Part shown: positions 55,350-64,000 of the stretch, one piece after another
How the letters are laid out: each line of letters starts with the position of its first letter
How positions within the stretch are numbered: position 1 is the stretch's first letter
DNA from: Rotaria sordida
Taxonomy: Eukaryota; Rotifera; Eurotatoria; Philodinida; Philodinidae
Length of the DNA stretch: 64,000 nucleotides
Direction: 5' to 3'
Assembly (NCBI GenBank): GCA_905250125.1
Contig: CAJNOL010000331.1
Location: forward strand, 95,160-159,159
Translations under genes and position numbers: made by a program
The notes under the pieces: generated by a model
Told to the model about the DNA's origin: nothing
Seen by the model: the letters and a program-made list of their open reading frames with translations, nothing else
Databases searched by the model: none

Positions 55350-56420
55350 CTCATATTTATCGAAGATATAATGTGGGCTGAGCAAGTCTTGCCACGATGT
55401 GTTAAACACAAGAAAAGGTAAAACTATTATATCTATAGTTTTTCAATGCAGAGAATTTGAAAAAAACGTTTGACCAGAAGAAATAACAAATCGAGGAAGA
55501 AACAGCGAAGTTCAAGAGATTTCAGTAGATATTAAAAACTATGACTTTAAGACTTCATAAAACGTCGAAATACCTCAGAAGTCCTCATAAGACCTTATGA
55601 GACTTCAAAATCAAAGTCTCTACTCTTTTCTCTTTACAACAAATGATACACATAATGAATTTGATACTGAATTAAACTTTATTGAAAATGGGATTCATCT
55701 CTATGCTTCAGAAAAGGAATGTAGATTTTTGTCTGTAGAAAATTTTTGTAATGCAATAGTGTACATCAATGATAAAGTTCTATTTGACAACTGGTAATAA
55801 ATGAACAAAAATGACTTTGTGGAGGTTAGTGCAAGAAAGAACCAATGGACTTCGAGATACTTCTAGATATTTCAGTAGATTTTGAGTGAGTTCAAAAGAT
55901 ATCAACGGGCTTTATTAAACTTCAAAAGACTCCTGGACAATACATATTGCTGTTTCCTTATTGGGTTAATGACTCTTATTCTCTCTGCTCTATTGAAAAT
56001 TATTTACTTTCATATAAATTCAAACAGTGTCTTTTATTCTATTCCCTAGGTCGAATAAGCATGGTCGGTAAAGAACCATTTCCGATCGTGTTTTGTCCTA
56101 TTGTAAATAGTCTGATACTTAGTTTTTCGACCGTTTCATGATACGAGAAATTATAGTCATAATGCAGCCTGCGCTAAAGCGGTATGTTACGACTTTTCAC
56201 GATCTCAAACTGTATGAAATATGGGACAAATTACATGACAAAAGATCTTCTCCTCTTCATCTTATTATCCGCTTCTTCATGTGATAACATCTATACTCCA
56301 CACAAAATTATAAAAGTTTTCCAAAACTCTTTCGATAACAATTTTGAATTTTGCTCTGAAATATACGCGTAAAAGTCATGAAAATTTTTTAATAAAATAA
56401 TTGTATTTGTAATTGATTTA
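55350..56420. other. Non-coding insert or enlarged intron in the NCAPD2 relic
   Basis: Between the VAPTVPPP-encoding exon and the exon resuming near 56430 (RRISLHQAHAIIRAL), about 1 kb has no NCAPD2-like sequence. It contains repeated words such as AGACTTC and CTTCAAAAGACT. It is probably inserted repeat DNA. Confidence 0.45.
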
Positions 56421-58321
56421 TTTAGTTTAGACGTATTTCACTTCATCAAGCTCATGCAATAATTCGTGCACTTAAAGGTGCAACACTTTTTGAAGAATTA
56501 TGTTTTGAAGAAATTCTTAAACAATTAATAAAAGGAAAAAAAATAGCAACTGAACCTATAACTAAAGCTTTATGGAAATTTTATAAAGCACCATCAGATG
56601 ATAATACATGTGTCATTGCTGAAAAAATTCTTTCATTTATTGTTGGGTAAAATAAATAAATTTAATTATTTTTCATTTTGTATTTATCTAATAGAAATGA
56701 AGTTAGTTCAAAATTAAATCATATAACAGATCTTATTCAAGCTAAAGAAAAAAATCGTCGTTTTGTATATATTTCTTGTTTACTTTTACAATTATCAGCA
56801 ACACCAAAAAAAGGTTTTTTAAAATCTTAATATTTTATTTATTTATTTATTTTAAAATAGATTGAGAATGGTATTAGACCAAAACAATTTCGTTTACCAA
56901 AAATTCATCGTTTATTTAAAATACTTGCTAACATTCTTGTTTCAAGTAATAACGAAAATAAAGTTTAAATTTTAATTCTTTATCTTTTTTTTAAAGCTTT
57001 CCATGATGTATCTGATCGACAATAGACACCAATGATGGAATCAGTATCTGATGTTATTTTTAAATTAGCTGATGGTTCAATTAAACATATTGAAAATATA
57101 ATAAAAGAAACTTGCTGCTAAAACAGGTGTTAAACTTGGTGGTTTATTTAAAATTTCAACATCATCTCAATCACAATCTTTATCTATTGAATCAATGGAT
57201 TTTCAAAATAAAAATTTCTCATTTTTTTTTTTTTAAGAAATTTTATTTAGATGGTGGTAATGATAATGATCAAAATCAATTATCACAACATCATTCTCAA
57301 ACAAATGAAAATTCAGCATTAATGTTAGTTCGATTTTTAAATTGTTTAGGAAAATCAGCTCTGTTGAAATTGTTTATTATGTTGATTGTACAATTAAAGA
57401 TGAACTTTTACGTCGTAAAGAAGCTAAACAATCATTATCAGATAATAAAAAATTACAACAAAAAACAAATAAATCAAATAAAAAACGAACAAAATGTAAA
57501 ACATTAGATGAAGATGATGAAAATCAATCAACATCAATTAATGATACAATTAATAATTCATTAAATCTTACTGAAAAATTTAAATATTTTAAATAAAAGT
57601 TTTTTTTTAATTTAATTTAATTTATTTAGTTAAATTCAACAAATAATCAAACAATTGATGATGAGCAAGATGATAAAATGTGTCAAGTATTTGGTGATGC
57701 TGAAGCGGAAGATCCAGTTGATAATGAAATTAATTTATATATTCAATCATTATGTGAAAAAAAATTCATTATTAATGCAATATAAAAATATTCTTGAACA
57801 AGTAAACAATCTCAAACTATTATTTCACATAACTAATCATCCTTTAACAACGTTTACATACAAATGTATCGCTGAAAAAAACAGAAAATATCTCTTATAA
57901 CTTCACTATTGCTAGAGCTCTGTCAAGCAATTTTTTTTCGTATGAGAAGTTACATTATCAAGCAAACAAACTTCAAAAATGTTTTTTTCGCCTTTGATCG
58001 AAACAAAAAATTTAGTCTTTTTTCAATATCCAAAAATTATCATACAATAATATTTTCTTAATGACTTCAATTTCTTGTGTTATCGTTTTGATAAATATTC
58101 ATTTTGATGTAGCATCACAAAAAGACATAGACTGATGATATGGCCTTCATGATCAGCTGATTTGACAGTATTACTCTGCTTTTTGTAATGATGTGTCCAA
58201 ATAAATGTTTATAACAAGATATGGATAATTCAAGAATCACAAAAATTCAAGTCATTAATAAAAACAAACACTGCATAATGTTTTTCGAGATTGGAAAAAA
58301 AACAAAATTCCTGTATTTATG

Positions 58322-59036
58322 ATGGAACATACCCAACTGTCGGATGTCGTTTGACCCCATATTTTGGGTACAAACAGAGCTCTGTGAGACTAAGAAAAGC
58401 TTAAAAGAATTCGGGTCTATGGCGTACCTAGACGGAGATCTGATTATCTCAAGGGTAAAAAAAATGGACTTTTCACTGTTTTTTCAGCTTTTCTTGGTTC
58501 TTTGTATGGTTACGATCAGTAACTTTTAACATAGAGTTCCATTTAATACTCAATTGTGACTTGTTTTCACTGGCAAGAGTTGATCAAAAGCGAGAAACAT
58601 CCTTTCATTTCATGTTTTTAATGACCTTGTATCTTATATTGGATCTCATTTTCGATAAGTATCGTTTTCATTAACTCATTTTTTTATGTTCCTGTGTATG
58701 TGCACAAAAAAACTGAGGATTCATATTGTTTTACATTACATTATGGTCTTGATTTAATAATATCTTTGTTTTGATCGATCGTTTGAGAGGAAATGATTCG
58801 AGATCGTAGTATTAAATGAAAACTCTATGCTAAAAATGATAGATCGCAACCACACAAAAGAACCGAAGAGGTTAAAAAACAATGAAAAAGTCCATTTTTT
58901 CGACTCTTGAGATAATTAGATCTCTGTCCAGGTACTCCGTAGGCCCAAATTCTTTTAGGCTTTTCTTAGTCTCACCGAGTCCTGCTTGTACCCAAATATG
59001 GGATCAAACGACGACCGATAGTTGAGGATGTTCTCT
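58322..59036. mobile_element. Fold-back element, family A copy 3, inserted in the NCAPD2 relic
   Basis: Arms of about 235 bases (about 58322-58560 and 58800-59036) are reverse complements. Blocks include GTTTGACCCCATATTTTGGGTAC, CTCTGTGAGACTAAGAAAAGC and GATCTGATTATCTC, with counterparts on the right. The right end GTTCTCTCGT resembles the ends of the 31274-31882 element. It separates the IQSLCEKKF block of NCAPD2 from the blocks near 59500. Confidence 0.78.
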
Positions 59037-59040
59037 CGTT

Positions 59041-59160
59041 AGATCGGAGATGGTAGCTCAGAAGAGTTCAGGAAATAGAAGAGTTATCAGTAGAGCACGT
59101 CAGGTGTGAAATTTTGGTCTCGGTCTTGGACCCAAGTTCGATCCGTATCCTGAATACTCA
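59041..59160 (+). other. tRNA-like / SINE-like sequence
   Basis: GATGGTAGCTCAG (near 59049) and AGTAGAGCACGTCAGG resemble a tRNA D-arm (A box). CCAAGTTCGATCC (59132-59144) resembles the T-arm (B box). The spacing is stretched compared with a real tRNA and no clean acceptor stem is visible. It is best read as a tRNA-derived SINE fragment immediately downstream of the fold-back element. Confidence 0.35.
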
Positions 59161-59888
59161 CAATGAAATTTTTTAATCGAACCTGATAGTCGCGTCTGAA
59201 GGTACAAGATACTTTTTTCGATGATTTGTATTCGGTGAATAGCACATCCTACACATTTCTCAGGCAATCTTGAAGGTGATCGTATAAGAATTAGCTTATC
59301 GAAGTCTATTCAGTTATTTATTTAGTTTATATTTTGAAAAAATCTAAGCCTTAAATCGTTTGCATTTCACACAATGTTTAGGCTTGATATCAGTTAAGGA
59401 AAGTCAATTTCTATTTGGAAAATTTCGATTCATGATCTATATAGAGTTTATTTTCGTTGATTTCAGATTTCTGATTGAAAATAATAAACTTTTGTTTTTA
59501 AGATTCTTCTTCATCCAAATGAATATCGTGAAGAAGCATTATAATTAAGTGCAGCAATATGTTTATGTTAATTTATGTTACTATCAGTTGAACTATGTGA
59601 AACACATGCAAAAATGTTATTTGATTTATTAAAAACTTCTACATTTGAAAGTGTTAAAGTTGCTATTATGGTTTTAATGAATGATTTTTATCTAAAGTAA
59701 ATCTATCAAATAAGAAAATTCTCTTATTTCTTTTTCTAAAGATATTCATTAGCATTTCCTGTTTATTTCAATGATCCTTATGGTTGTTTACGTGATCGTT
59801 CAGATAATGTACGTTTATCAGCATTAAAAAACAATATCAAATTTAATTCTTAAAGAAATGGTTTTTGTTAAATTAAATATTTTATTTT

Positions 59889-60169
59889 AGAGTGAAAATC
59901 CAGGATTATCTCTAAAAGAAATTCTATCAGAACTTGGTGCTTGATAGAAATCTTGTGATCCTTAAGTATTATTCAAATTTCATTCAGTTTATTTCTATTT
60001 ATTTCTATTTTAGACAAAACAACATTTTCAAAAATTAGCTGATGCTGAAAAAGCTGAATATGAAGAAAAATCCAATGCTTATAAAAACAAAAAAACTGGC
60101 AAATCAACTAAAATAGATCGATCAATTAATGAAGAAAATAATCAATCAATGGAAACAAATTCATCATAA
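59889..60169 (+). pseudogene. HMG-box (HMGB-like) pseudo-exons
   Basis: After an acceptor-like TATTTTAG, the block SENPGLSLKEILSELGA is the middle of an HMG box. It is broken by TGA and TAG immediately after GA, and by TAA at the end of the exon. A second block from 60014 reads TKQHFQKLADAEKAEYEEKS, the last helix of the box, followed by a K-rich then acidic tail to TAA at 60167-60169. The first third of the box is missing. These exons sit exactly where the next NCAPD2 exon should be, so two dead genes are joined within an intron. Confidence 0.8.
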
Positions 60170-60567
60170 TTTATTTTCTTTAGGTTTTTTTTTTCTATTG
60201 AAATATTTTTTTTCTAATCAACTAATGTATCTATTTTATTTTTTTAAATCTATTTTATTTTTTTTAAATCTATTTATAGCGATATATTTATTCAAATAAA
60301 ATGACGAAATGATGAATTTTTGAAAAATAAATTTACTTTTATTTGACTTTTCTAGTCAATAATAAGTACATCTTCAATTTCGTTGGTTTTGTCATGGTAA
60401 ACGGCAAAATAGATTATTTTGCAACTTATCAAAAAAACGTAAATAAAAAGCACAAAAAATTATTAATTAATTCTTAAATTTTTCTTTACGTAAGAGAGAT
60501 TTTACTACGTTTAAAAAACGATTGTGAAAAGAAACAGAAATTAGAAAAAACGATACTTGAAATTCTT
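60170..60567. other. AT-rich interval before the repeat-protein ORF
   Basis: Mostly T-runs. From about 60503 an open, in-frame stretch encoding REILLRLKNDCEKKQKLEK leads into the following ORF without a stop. This could be an upstream exon or the true N-terminal part of that gene. Confidence 0.45.
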
Positions 60568-61167
60568 ATGCATGCATATCAAAATAAACAATCATATCTT
60601 CAAGATGAAGAAAAAAAAATTGAAGGTAAACAACCACATTTTGAACGTAAACAACCAGTTTATCCAGGTTGGCAACCAATTTATTCAGGTGGACTACCAA
60701 TGTATCCAGGTGGACAAACATTTTATTCAGGTGGACAACCAATTTATCCGGGTGGACAACCAATTTATCCAGGTGGACAATCATTTTATCCAGGTGGACA
60801 ATTATTTTATCCGGGTGGACAACCAATTTATCCAGGTGGACAACCATTTTATTCAGGTGGGCAACCAATTTATCCAGGTGGACAACCAATTTATCCAGGT
60901 GGACAATCATTTTATCAAGGTGGACAATCATTTTATCAAGGTGGACAACCATTTTATCCAGGTGAACGACGATCTTTTCAAGGTGGACAACAATATTTTG
61001 AACGTAAACAACAGATTGATCCAGATGAACAAAAAACTTCTAATGATAATCGAAATATGGAGTCTGTCATAGGAAGGCTAGATGAATTAGAATGTGATAT
61101 TAATAAGTCATTCGAATTATTGAATGCTTTAGACCAACAATTAGGTAAACAAAATAAAAACGTTTAA
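60568..61167 (+). CDS. Repeat protein with about 16 QPIYPGG-type heptads
   Basis: The 199-residue frame starts at an ATG, but the frame is open upstream to about 60503 (K/E-rich, coiled-coil-like), so the start is uncertain. The middle consists of 21-nt units encoding variants of QPIYPGG, with P/S, I/F and Y/F changes. The end (ESVIGRLDELECDINKSFELLNALDQQLGK) is helical. No signal peptide is visible. P/G/Y/Q heptads of this type occur in disordered, self-associating or structural proteins; I do not assign a function. It sits among pseudogenes but has an intact frame across all repeats, which argues for selection or recent origin. Confidence 0.55.
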   Translation: MHAYQNKQSYLQDEEKKIEGKQPHFERKQPVYPGWQPIYSGGLPMYPGGQTFYSGGQPIYPGGQPIYPGGQSFYPGGQLFYPGGQPIYPGGQPFYSGGQPIYPGGQPIYPGGQSFYQGGQSFYQGGQPFYPGERRSFQGGQQYFERKQQIDPDEQKTSNDNRNMESVIGRLDELECDINKSFELLNALDQQLGKQNKNV

Positions 61168-61310
61168 ATTCGTCTATTAATTCTTTTTGCTTTTAGATTT
61201 AGATCTATAACAAGAACAATTAGGTAAACAAAATAAAAACGTTTAAATTCGTCTATTAAATTTTTTTGCTTTTAGATTTAGATCCACAAGAAGAACAATT
61301 AAATTAAAAA
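61131..61310 (+). repeat. Tandem duplication of about 83 bp at the end of the repeat-protein ORF
   Basis: CAATTAGGTAAACAAAATAAAAACGTTTAAATTCGTCTATTAA..TTTTTGCTTTTAGATTTAGATC occurs twice in a row with few differences (from about 61137 and about 61219). The unit looks like part of an exon plus a short intron (GTTTAAATT..TTTTAG), that is, a small exon duplication. Confidence 0.75.
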
Positions 61311-61401
61311 CGAAAACGAAGAGAACATGATGGTCAATTAAATGAATAACTTCATCAACAAAAAACTTCAACACAAGAAGAAAAATTAAAATTTTTTTTT
61401 T

Positions 61402-61841
61402 GATTCATCATAAATATAAATCTCCATATTCTTGAACAGTTGTTCATCGTCTTGTGTCAAGGTTGTTTTTAATTTATAGTTGTTGTTTCATCATCATCGA
61501 TAACAAATAAATTTTGTCGAGAAAAACTTCATAATTGCATCATAGATTTCTTGTTTTAACACTTGCCATTGAATATCATCATGTTGTTTTGTAATTCTTA
61601 TGAAATCAGATCCAAAAAAAAACACATTTAACACATTCGGTACGAAATAATTGTCTCATTAAAAAACAAGACATTCAAAAAAAAAAGATAGACTGTTTGT
61701 AACATACTTTGCAAGTGGAAAAGAATGAACTGATTGAATATTAGGAAAATCTCGAGTACCAACGTCTGATTCAAGTACTGGACGACTGGATAAAAATTAA
61801 GGACTATTAGGATTTGAAGTTTCTTGAGATTAAATAAACAT
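61402..61841 (-). pseudogene. NFU1: NFU1 (mitochondrial Fe-S scaffold) relic
   Basis: On the minus strand, starting near 61841, the frame reads MFI-stop-SQETSNPNSP-stop-FLSSRPVLESDVGTRDFPN. Then FPLAK meets an intron-like gap, followed by RQLFRTECVKCVFF, GSDFIRITKQHDDIQWQ and LKQEIYDAIMKFF. The order and content match the N-terminal domain of NFU1, an iron-sulfur cluster carrier. There are internal stops (TAA twice early, and a TGA run after FICYR). The C-terminal CxxC cluster domain is absent. It is clearly dead and truncated. Confidence 0.82.
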
Positions 61842-62283
61842 TGAATAATCTATTATATCAAAAGTCTCTTTTTAACAATTATATTGACATCTGTTAAAGA
61901 CGCGAGCACTAATATCCCAAACAATTAATGAAAAGATATGTTTTGAATTGAAAATATACAGTCTCACTATCTATCGAAATTCATTATACTAATATATTCG
62001 TGGCTTATGCAGATGAATAAAAATATAATAATATTTATGTAGAACATTCCAAAATTGAGAAGAAAAATTTCCGCGAAATACCGATTGTAATAACATGTGA
62101 AAAGATAAAATAGATAATTTCCAAAAAAAAAATCAATACTGTTTCCTTATTTTAAATGTTTTATTCTAAAACATAGCAGAATAGAAGTTATAATATAATA
62201 GTCAATTAGGAGGTGAAAAGAAAATTAGAAAATAGAATATGTCTTTAGACATTGCTTGTCAAAATCTCGGTATCAGCGATTAC

Positions 62284-63051
62284 ATGTCTTCGGAGAATAT
62301 CCCTGGAAACTCAATTATGTCCTAGGGTAGAAGATATAGAGATAGATAGGTATAGGAGATATAGGAGATATAGGAGATACAGGCGATATAGGAGATATAG
62401 GAGATACAGGCGATATAGGAGATATAGAAGATACAGGAGGTATAGGAGGTATAGGAGCTATAGGAGGTATAGGAAATATAGGAGATATAGGAGGTATAGG
62501 AGGCATAGGAGATATAGGAGGTATAGGAGATATAGGAGATATAGGAGATATAGGAGATATAGCAGTTATAGGAGATATTGGAGATACAAGAGGTATAGAA
62601 GATATAGGAGGTATAGGAGTTATAGTAGATACAGAGATATAGGAGACATAGTAGACAGCTATGTATTTTTTATGATTGAATTTTTCAAGAATGGTTGGCA
62701 AGTGGCACCAAGATTTTTTATGGTTGATTTTTTCGAGCAAGGGTCAGGAAGTGGTACCAGTAGTTTTTGTGATTGATTTTTTCGAGCAAGGTTCGGCAAG
62801 TGGCACCAATATTTTTTATGAATAGATATTTAAATTCAAACACTATTGAATGATTAGCTGTATTAGTTAATCTATATCTCCTATATCGCCTATACCTCCT
62901 ATATCTCCTATGCCTCCTATACCTCGTATATCTTCTATACCTCCTATATCTCCTTTACCTCCTATATCTCCTATACCTCCTATACCTATCTATCTCTATA
63001 TCTTCTACCCTAGGACATACTTGAGTTTCCGGCGATATTCTCCGAAGACAT
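62284..63051. mobile_element. Fold-back whose arms contain a GGAGATATA/GGTATA microsatellite
   Basis: ATGTCTTCGGAGAATATC..GGAAACTCAA..TATGTCCTAGGGTAGAAGATATAGAGATAGATAGG at 62284-62345 is followed by about 310 bases of 9-bp polypurine-rich units (AGGAGATAT and variants). The reverse complement appears at about 62868-63051: a shorter CCTATATCTCCTATAC array, then CCTATCTATCTCTATATCTTCTACCCTAGGACATA.. and CCGAAGACAT. The left array is about twice the length of the right one. It directly abuts the OSCP relic. Confidence 0.82.
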
Positions 63052-63061
63052 CATATGGTAT

Positions 63062-63297
63062 AAGATGTGATGTTGCTTGCAATATCCATATCAATATATC
63101 GATTTTGAACTTCAACAATGATACCGCCCATAGTTAATAGATCAATAGTTGTTTCAACATGAAGTTTTTCATCGTTTTTACTAAATTATTTTAGTACATA
63201 ATTAAGGTCATTACGTAATTCATCATCTATTGCTTCAGCTGTCATAACTCTGCATAATAATTCTCCTCGGTTAGAATCCATTAAACGATTCATAAAC
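63062..63297 (-). pseudogene. ATP5PO: ATP synthase OSCP (delta-type) subunit relic
   Basis: Minus strand, reading down from about 63297: FMNRLMDSNRGELLCRVMTA, then EAIDDELRNDLNYVLK, an in-frame TAA, then FSKNDEKLHVETTIDLLTMG and GIIVEVQNRYIDMDIASNI. The order matches the C-terminal half of mitochondrial OSCP (..HRGEV.C.VTSA..LKLE..DPSILGG..V.IG.KYVDMSV). The N-terminal half is missing and the 3' end is cut by the fold-back at 63051. Non-functional. Confidence 0.82.
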
Positions 63298-63514
63298 TAT
63301 AACAAATTTTTGCCGATTTTTTTTCGCGTGCGATAATGTACATGATTGAGTTCGCGTATAGATATCTTTTATAATAACTCTGGATGAAAATAGAACTTAC
63401 TAGTAGTTGAATGGAATAGAGTTAAACTAAGAGATAATACATCATGTAACCGTTGAAAATCTATACAAATTTATATAATTAGATTTACAAAATTCTTATT
63501 CAATATAGCCCAGG

Positions 63515-63750
63515 TCGAATTCACCCCATTGGATCCGATGGGAATTCGTCGGAAGTTGTGGGATGTCGAAAAGTGTCGGAATAGCCAGAATTTCTGTTGG
63601 AATTCTGAAATTCCGATACTTTCCGACATCCGACAACTTCCTGTCGGAATTCGATACCAAGGATTCCGACAACTTCTGATGAATTCCTATCGGATCCGAT
63701 AGCTTTTCCGATGGAATCCGACGACATCCAACTGTCGGATTGTTCGTCCT
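63515..63750. repeat. Dense cluster of inverted TCGGAATTCC/GGATCCGATGG words
   Basis: Within about 235 bases, words such as ATTGGATCCGATGGGAATTCGTCGGAAGTTGTGGGATGTCG, CCGACATCCGACAACTTCCTGTCGGAATTCG and CCGACAACTTCTGATGAATTCCTATCGGATCCGATAG recur in both orientations. GC content is clearly higher than the surroundings. This is a tightly folding repeat, probably the core or end of a transposable element. Confidence 0.7.
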
Positions 63751-64000
63751 GGGAGCTCATGTAGGTCACATATAGAACACAGCATAAGATCATATATGAA
63801 AACAAGATGTTGAAGCATGAAAATCACGTATAGTATGTTTAAAGAACTATCAAATGTAGTCTGATCTACATAAGTTTTTATATATAAATTATGAATTTGA
63901 AACCAATTTTTTTTATTACGAACAAACATAATCTATATAATATCTGATTATCGATCAAATTGGCTATTGAGCATCATCATAGTGTACCAATTGTGATCCG
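63751..64000. other. Window end, no gene seen
   Basis: AT-rich, with no recognisable coding content before the window ends. Confidence 0.4.

Larger units (their letters stand above)
51871..59875 (+). pseudogene. NCAPD2: Decayed condensin subunit D2 (NCAPD2) gene
   Basis: Many exon-like blocks on the plus strand align by eye, in order, with condensin I subunit D2 (HEAT repeats). Blocks begin MSVRNSKVEINGW (51871) and include WDSSIIDEQFIK (52658), HCLQLWISIVQQKKVPVRQY (54382-54441), FFVNLRRYRLVLANIEQS (55120), SVRLMFSLIWSLDKSICEA, RPKQFRLPKIHRLFK (56878), ALMLVRFLNCLGK (57328), LCETHAKMLFDLL (59592) and YGCLRDRSDNVRLSALK (59778). Stops and frameshifts break it. There is a TAA at 52009, a TGA after SEAQ (52339-52341), TAG/TGA codons within the 52740-52870 block, and a one-base shift in the A-run near 59830 (AAAAAAC). 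Two or more repeat insertions lie inside (53.3-54.0 and 58.3-59.0 kb). NCAPD2 is a core condensin component, so a functional copy must exist elsewhere. Confidence 0.85.

Noticed and set aside
60566..60952. Minus-strand VVHLDKL repeat ORF
   Set aside because: It is a shadow of the plus-strand QPIYPGG array. The plus frame has non-repeat helical ends and the better context.
62252..62776. Long RRYRRYRRYR open frame and its PPISPISPIS counterpart on the other strand
   Set aside because: Both are translations of a 9-bp microsatellite inside a fold-back. No start context or conserved ends support a protein.

Overview
The window looks like nuclear DNA of a small invertebrate, most probably a bdelloid rotifer. 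The DNA is very AT-rich. Genes are split by many short introns, typically about 45-60 bp with GT..AG ends. The gene set is animal-like: DDX43, NAE1, PAXX, NCAPD2, sigma-class GST and a peptide-hormone precursor. It also includes a cellular RNA-dependent RNA polymerase, a class known to be expanded in bdelloids. The species assignment is inference; I could not search a database.

Layout. 438-2219: 3' part of a KH-domain gene that begins outside the window. 4278-8960: a KH plus DEAD-box helicase (DDX43-like), with a 977-bp fold-back element inside one intron. 8961-13823: non-coding, with degenerate repeats. 13824-20981: a 14-exon cellular RdRP. 24073-24726 (minus): a three-exon precursor carrying nine PRLG-R units, a previously hidden PRLamide-type neuropeptide gene that a simple ORF scan misses because its signal peptide is assembled by splicing. 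28050-29963 and 30066-30835: a microbial-type PARG-like enzyme followed 102 bp later by a PAXX-like end-joining factor. 32263-34521: NAE1, the regulatory half of the NEDD8 E1. 34.9-39.2 kb: a run of inverted-repeat elements. 39309-39994: sigma-class GST. 41932-44284: a secreted glycoside-hydrolase-like protein with a SUEL lectin domain inserted in it.

The right third is a graveyard. A 2.5-kb piggyBac element (48756-51272) has TTAA flanks and a transposase cut by one amber codon just before its C-terminal Cys-rich finger. It is followed by a decayed NCAPD2 (condensin) copy (51871-about 59875) that carries several fold-back insertions and runs directly into HMG-box pseudo-exons. Next come a QPIYPGG-repeat ORF, an NFU1 relic, a microsatellite-armed fold-back and an ATP-synthase OSCP relic. 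Such decay fits a genome with redundant (degenerate tetraploid) gene copies.

Functional themes: RNA silencing (RdRP, KH/DEAD helicase), DNA repair (PAXX, PARG-like), detoxification (GST), protein modification (NAE1) and peptide signalling. The genes show no operon-like arrangement, except that the PARG-like and PAXX genes are closely spaced on the same strand.
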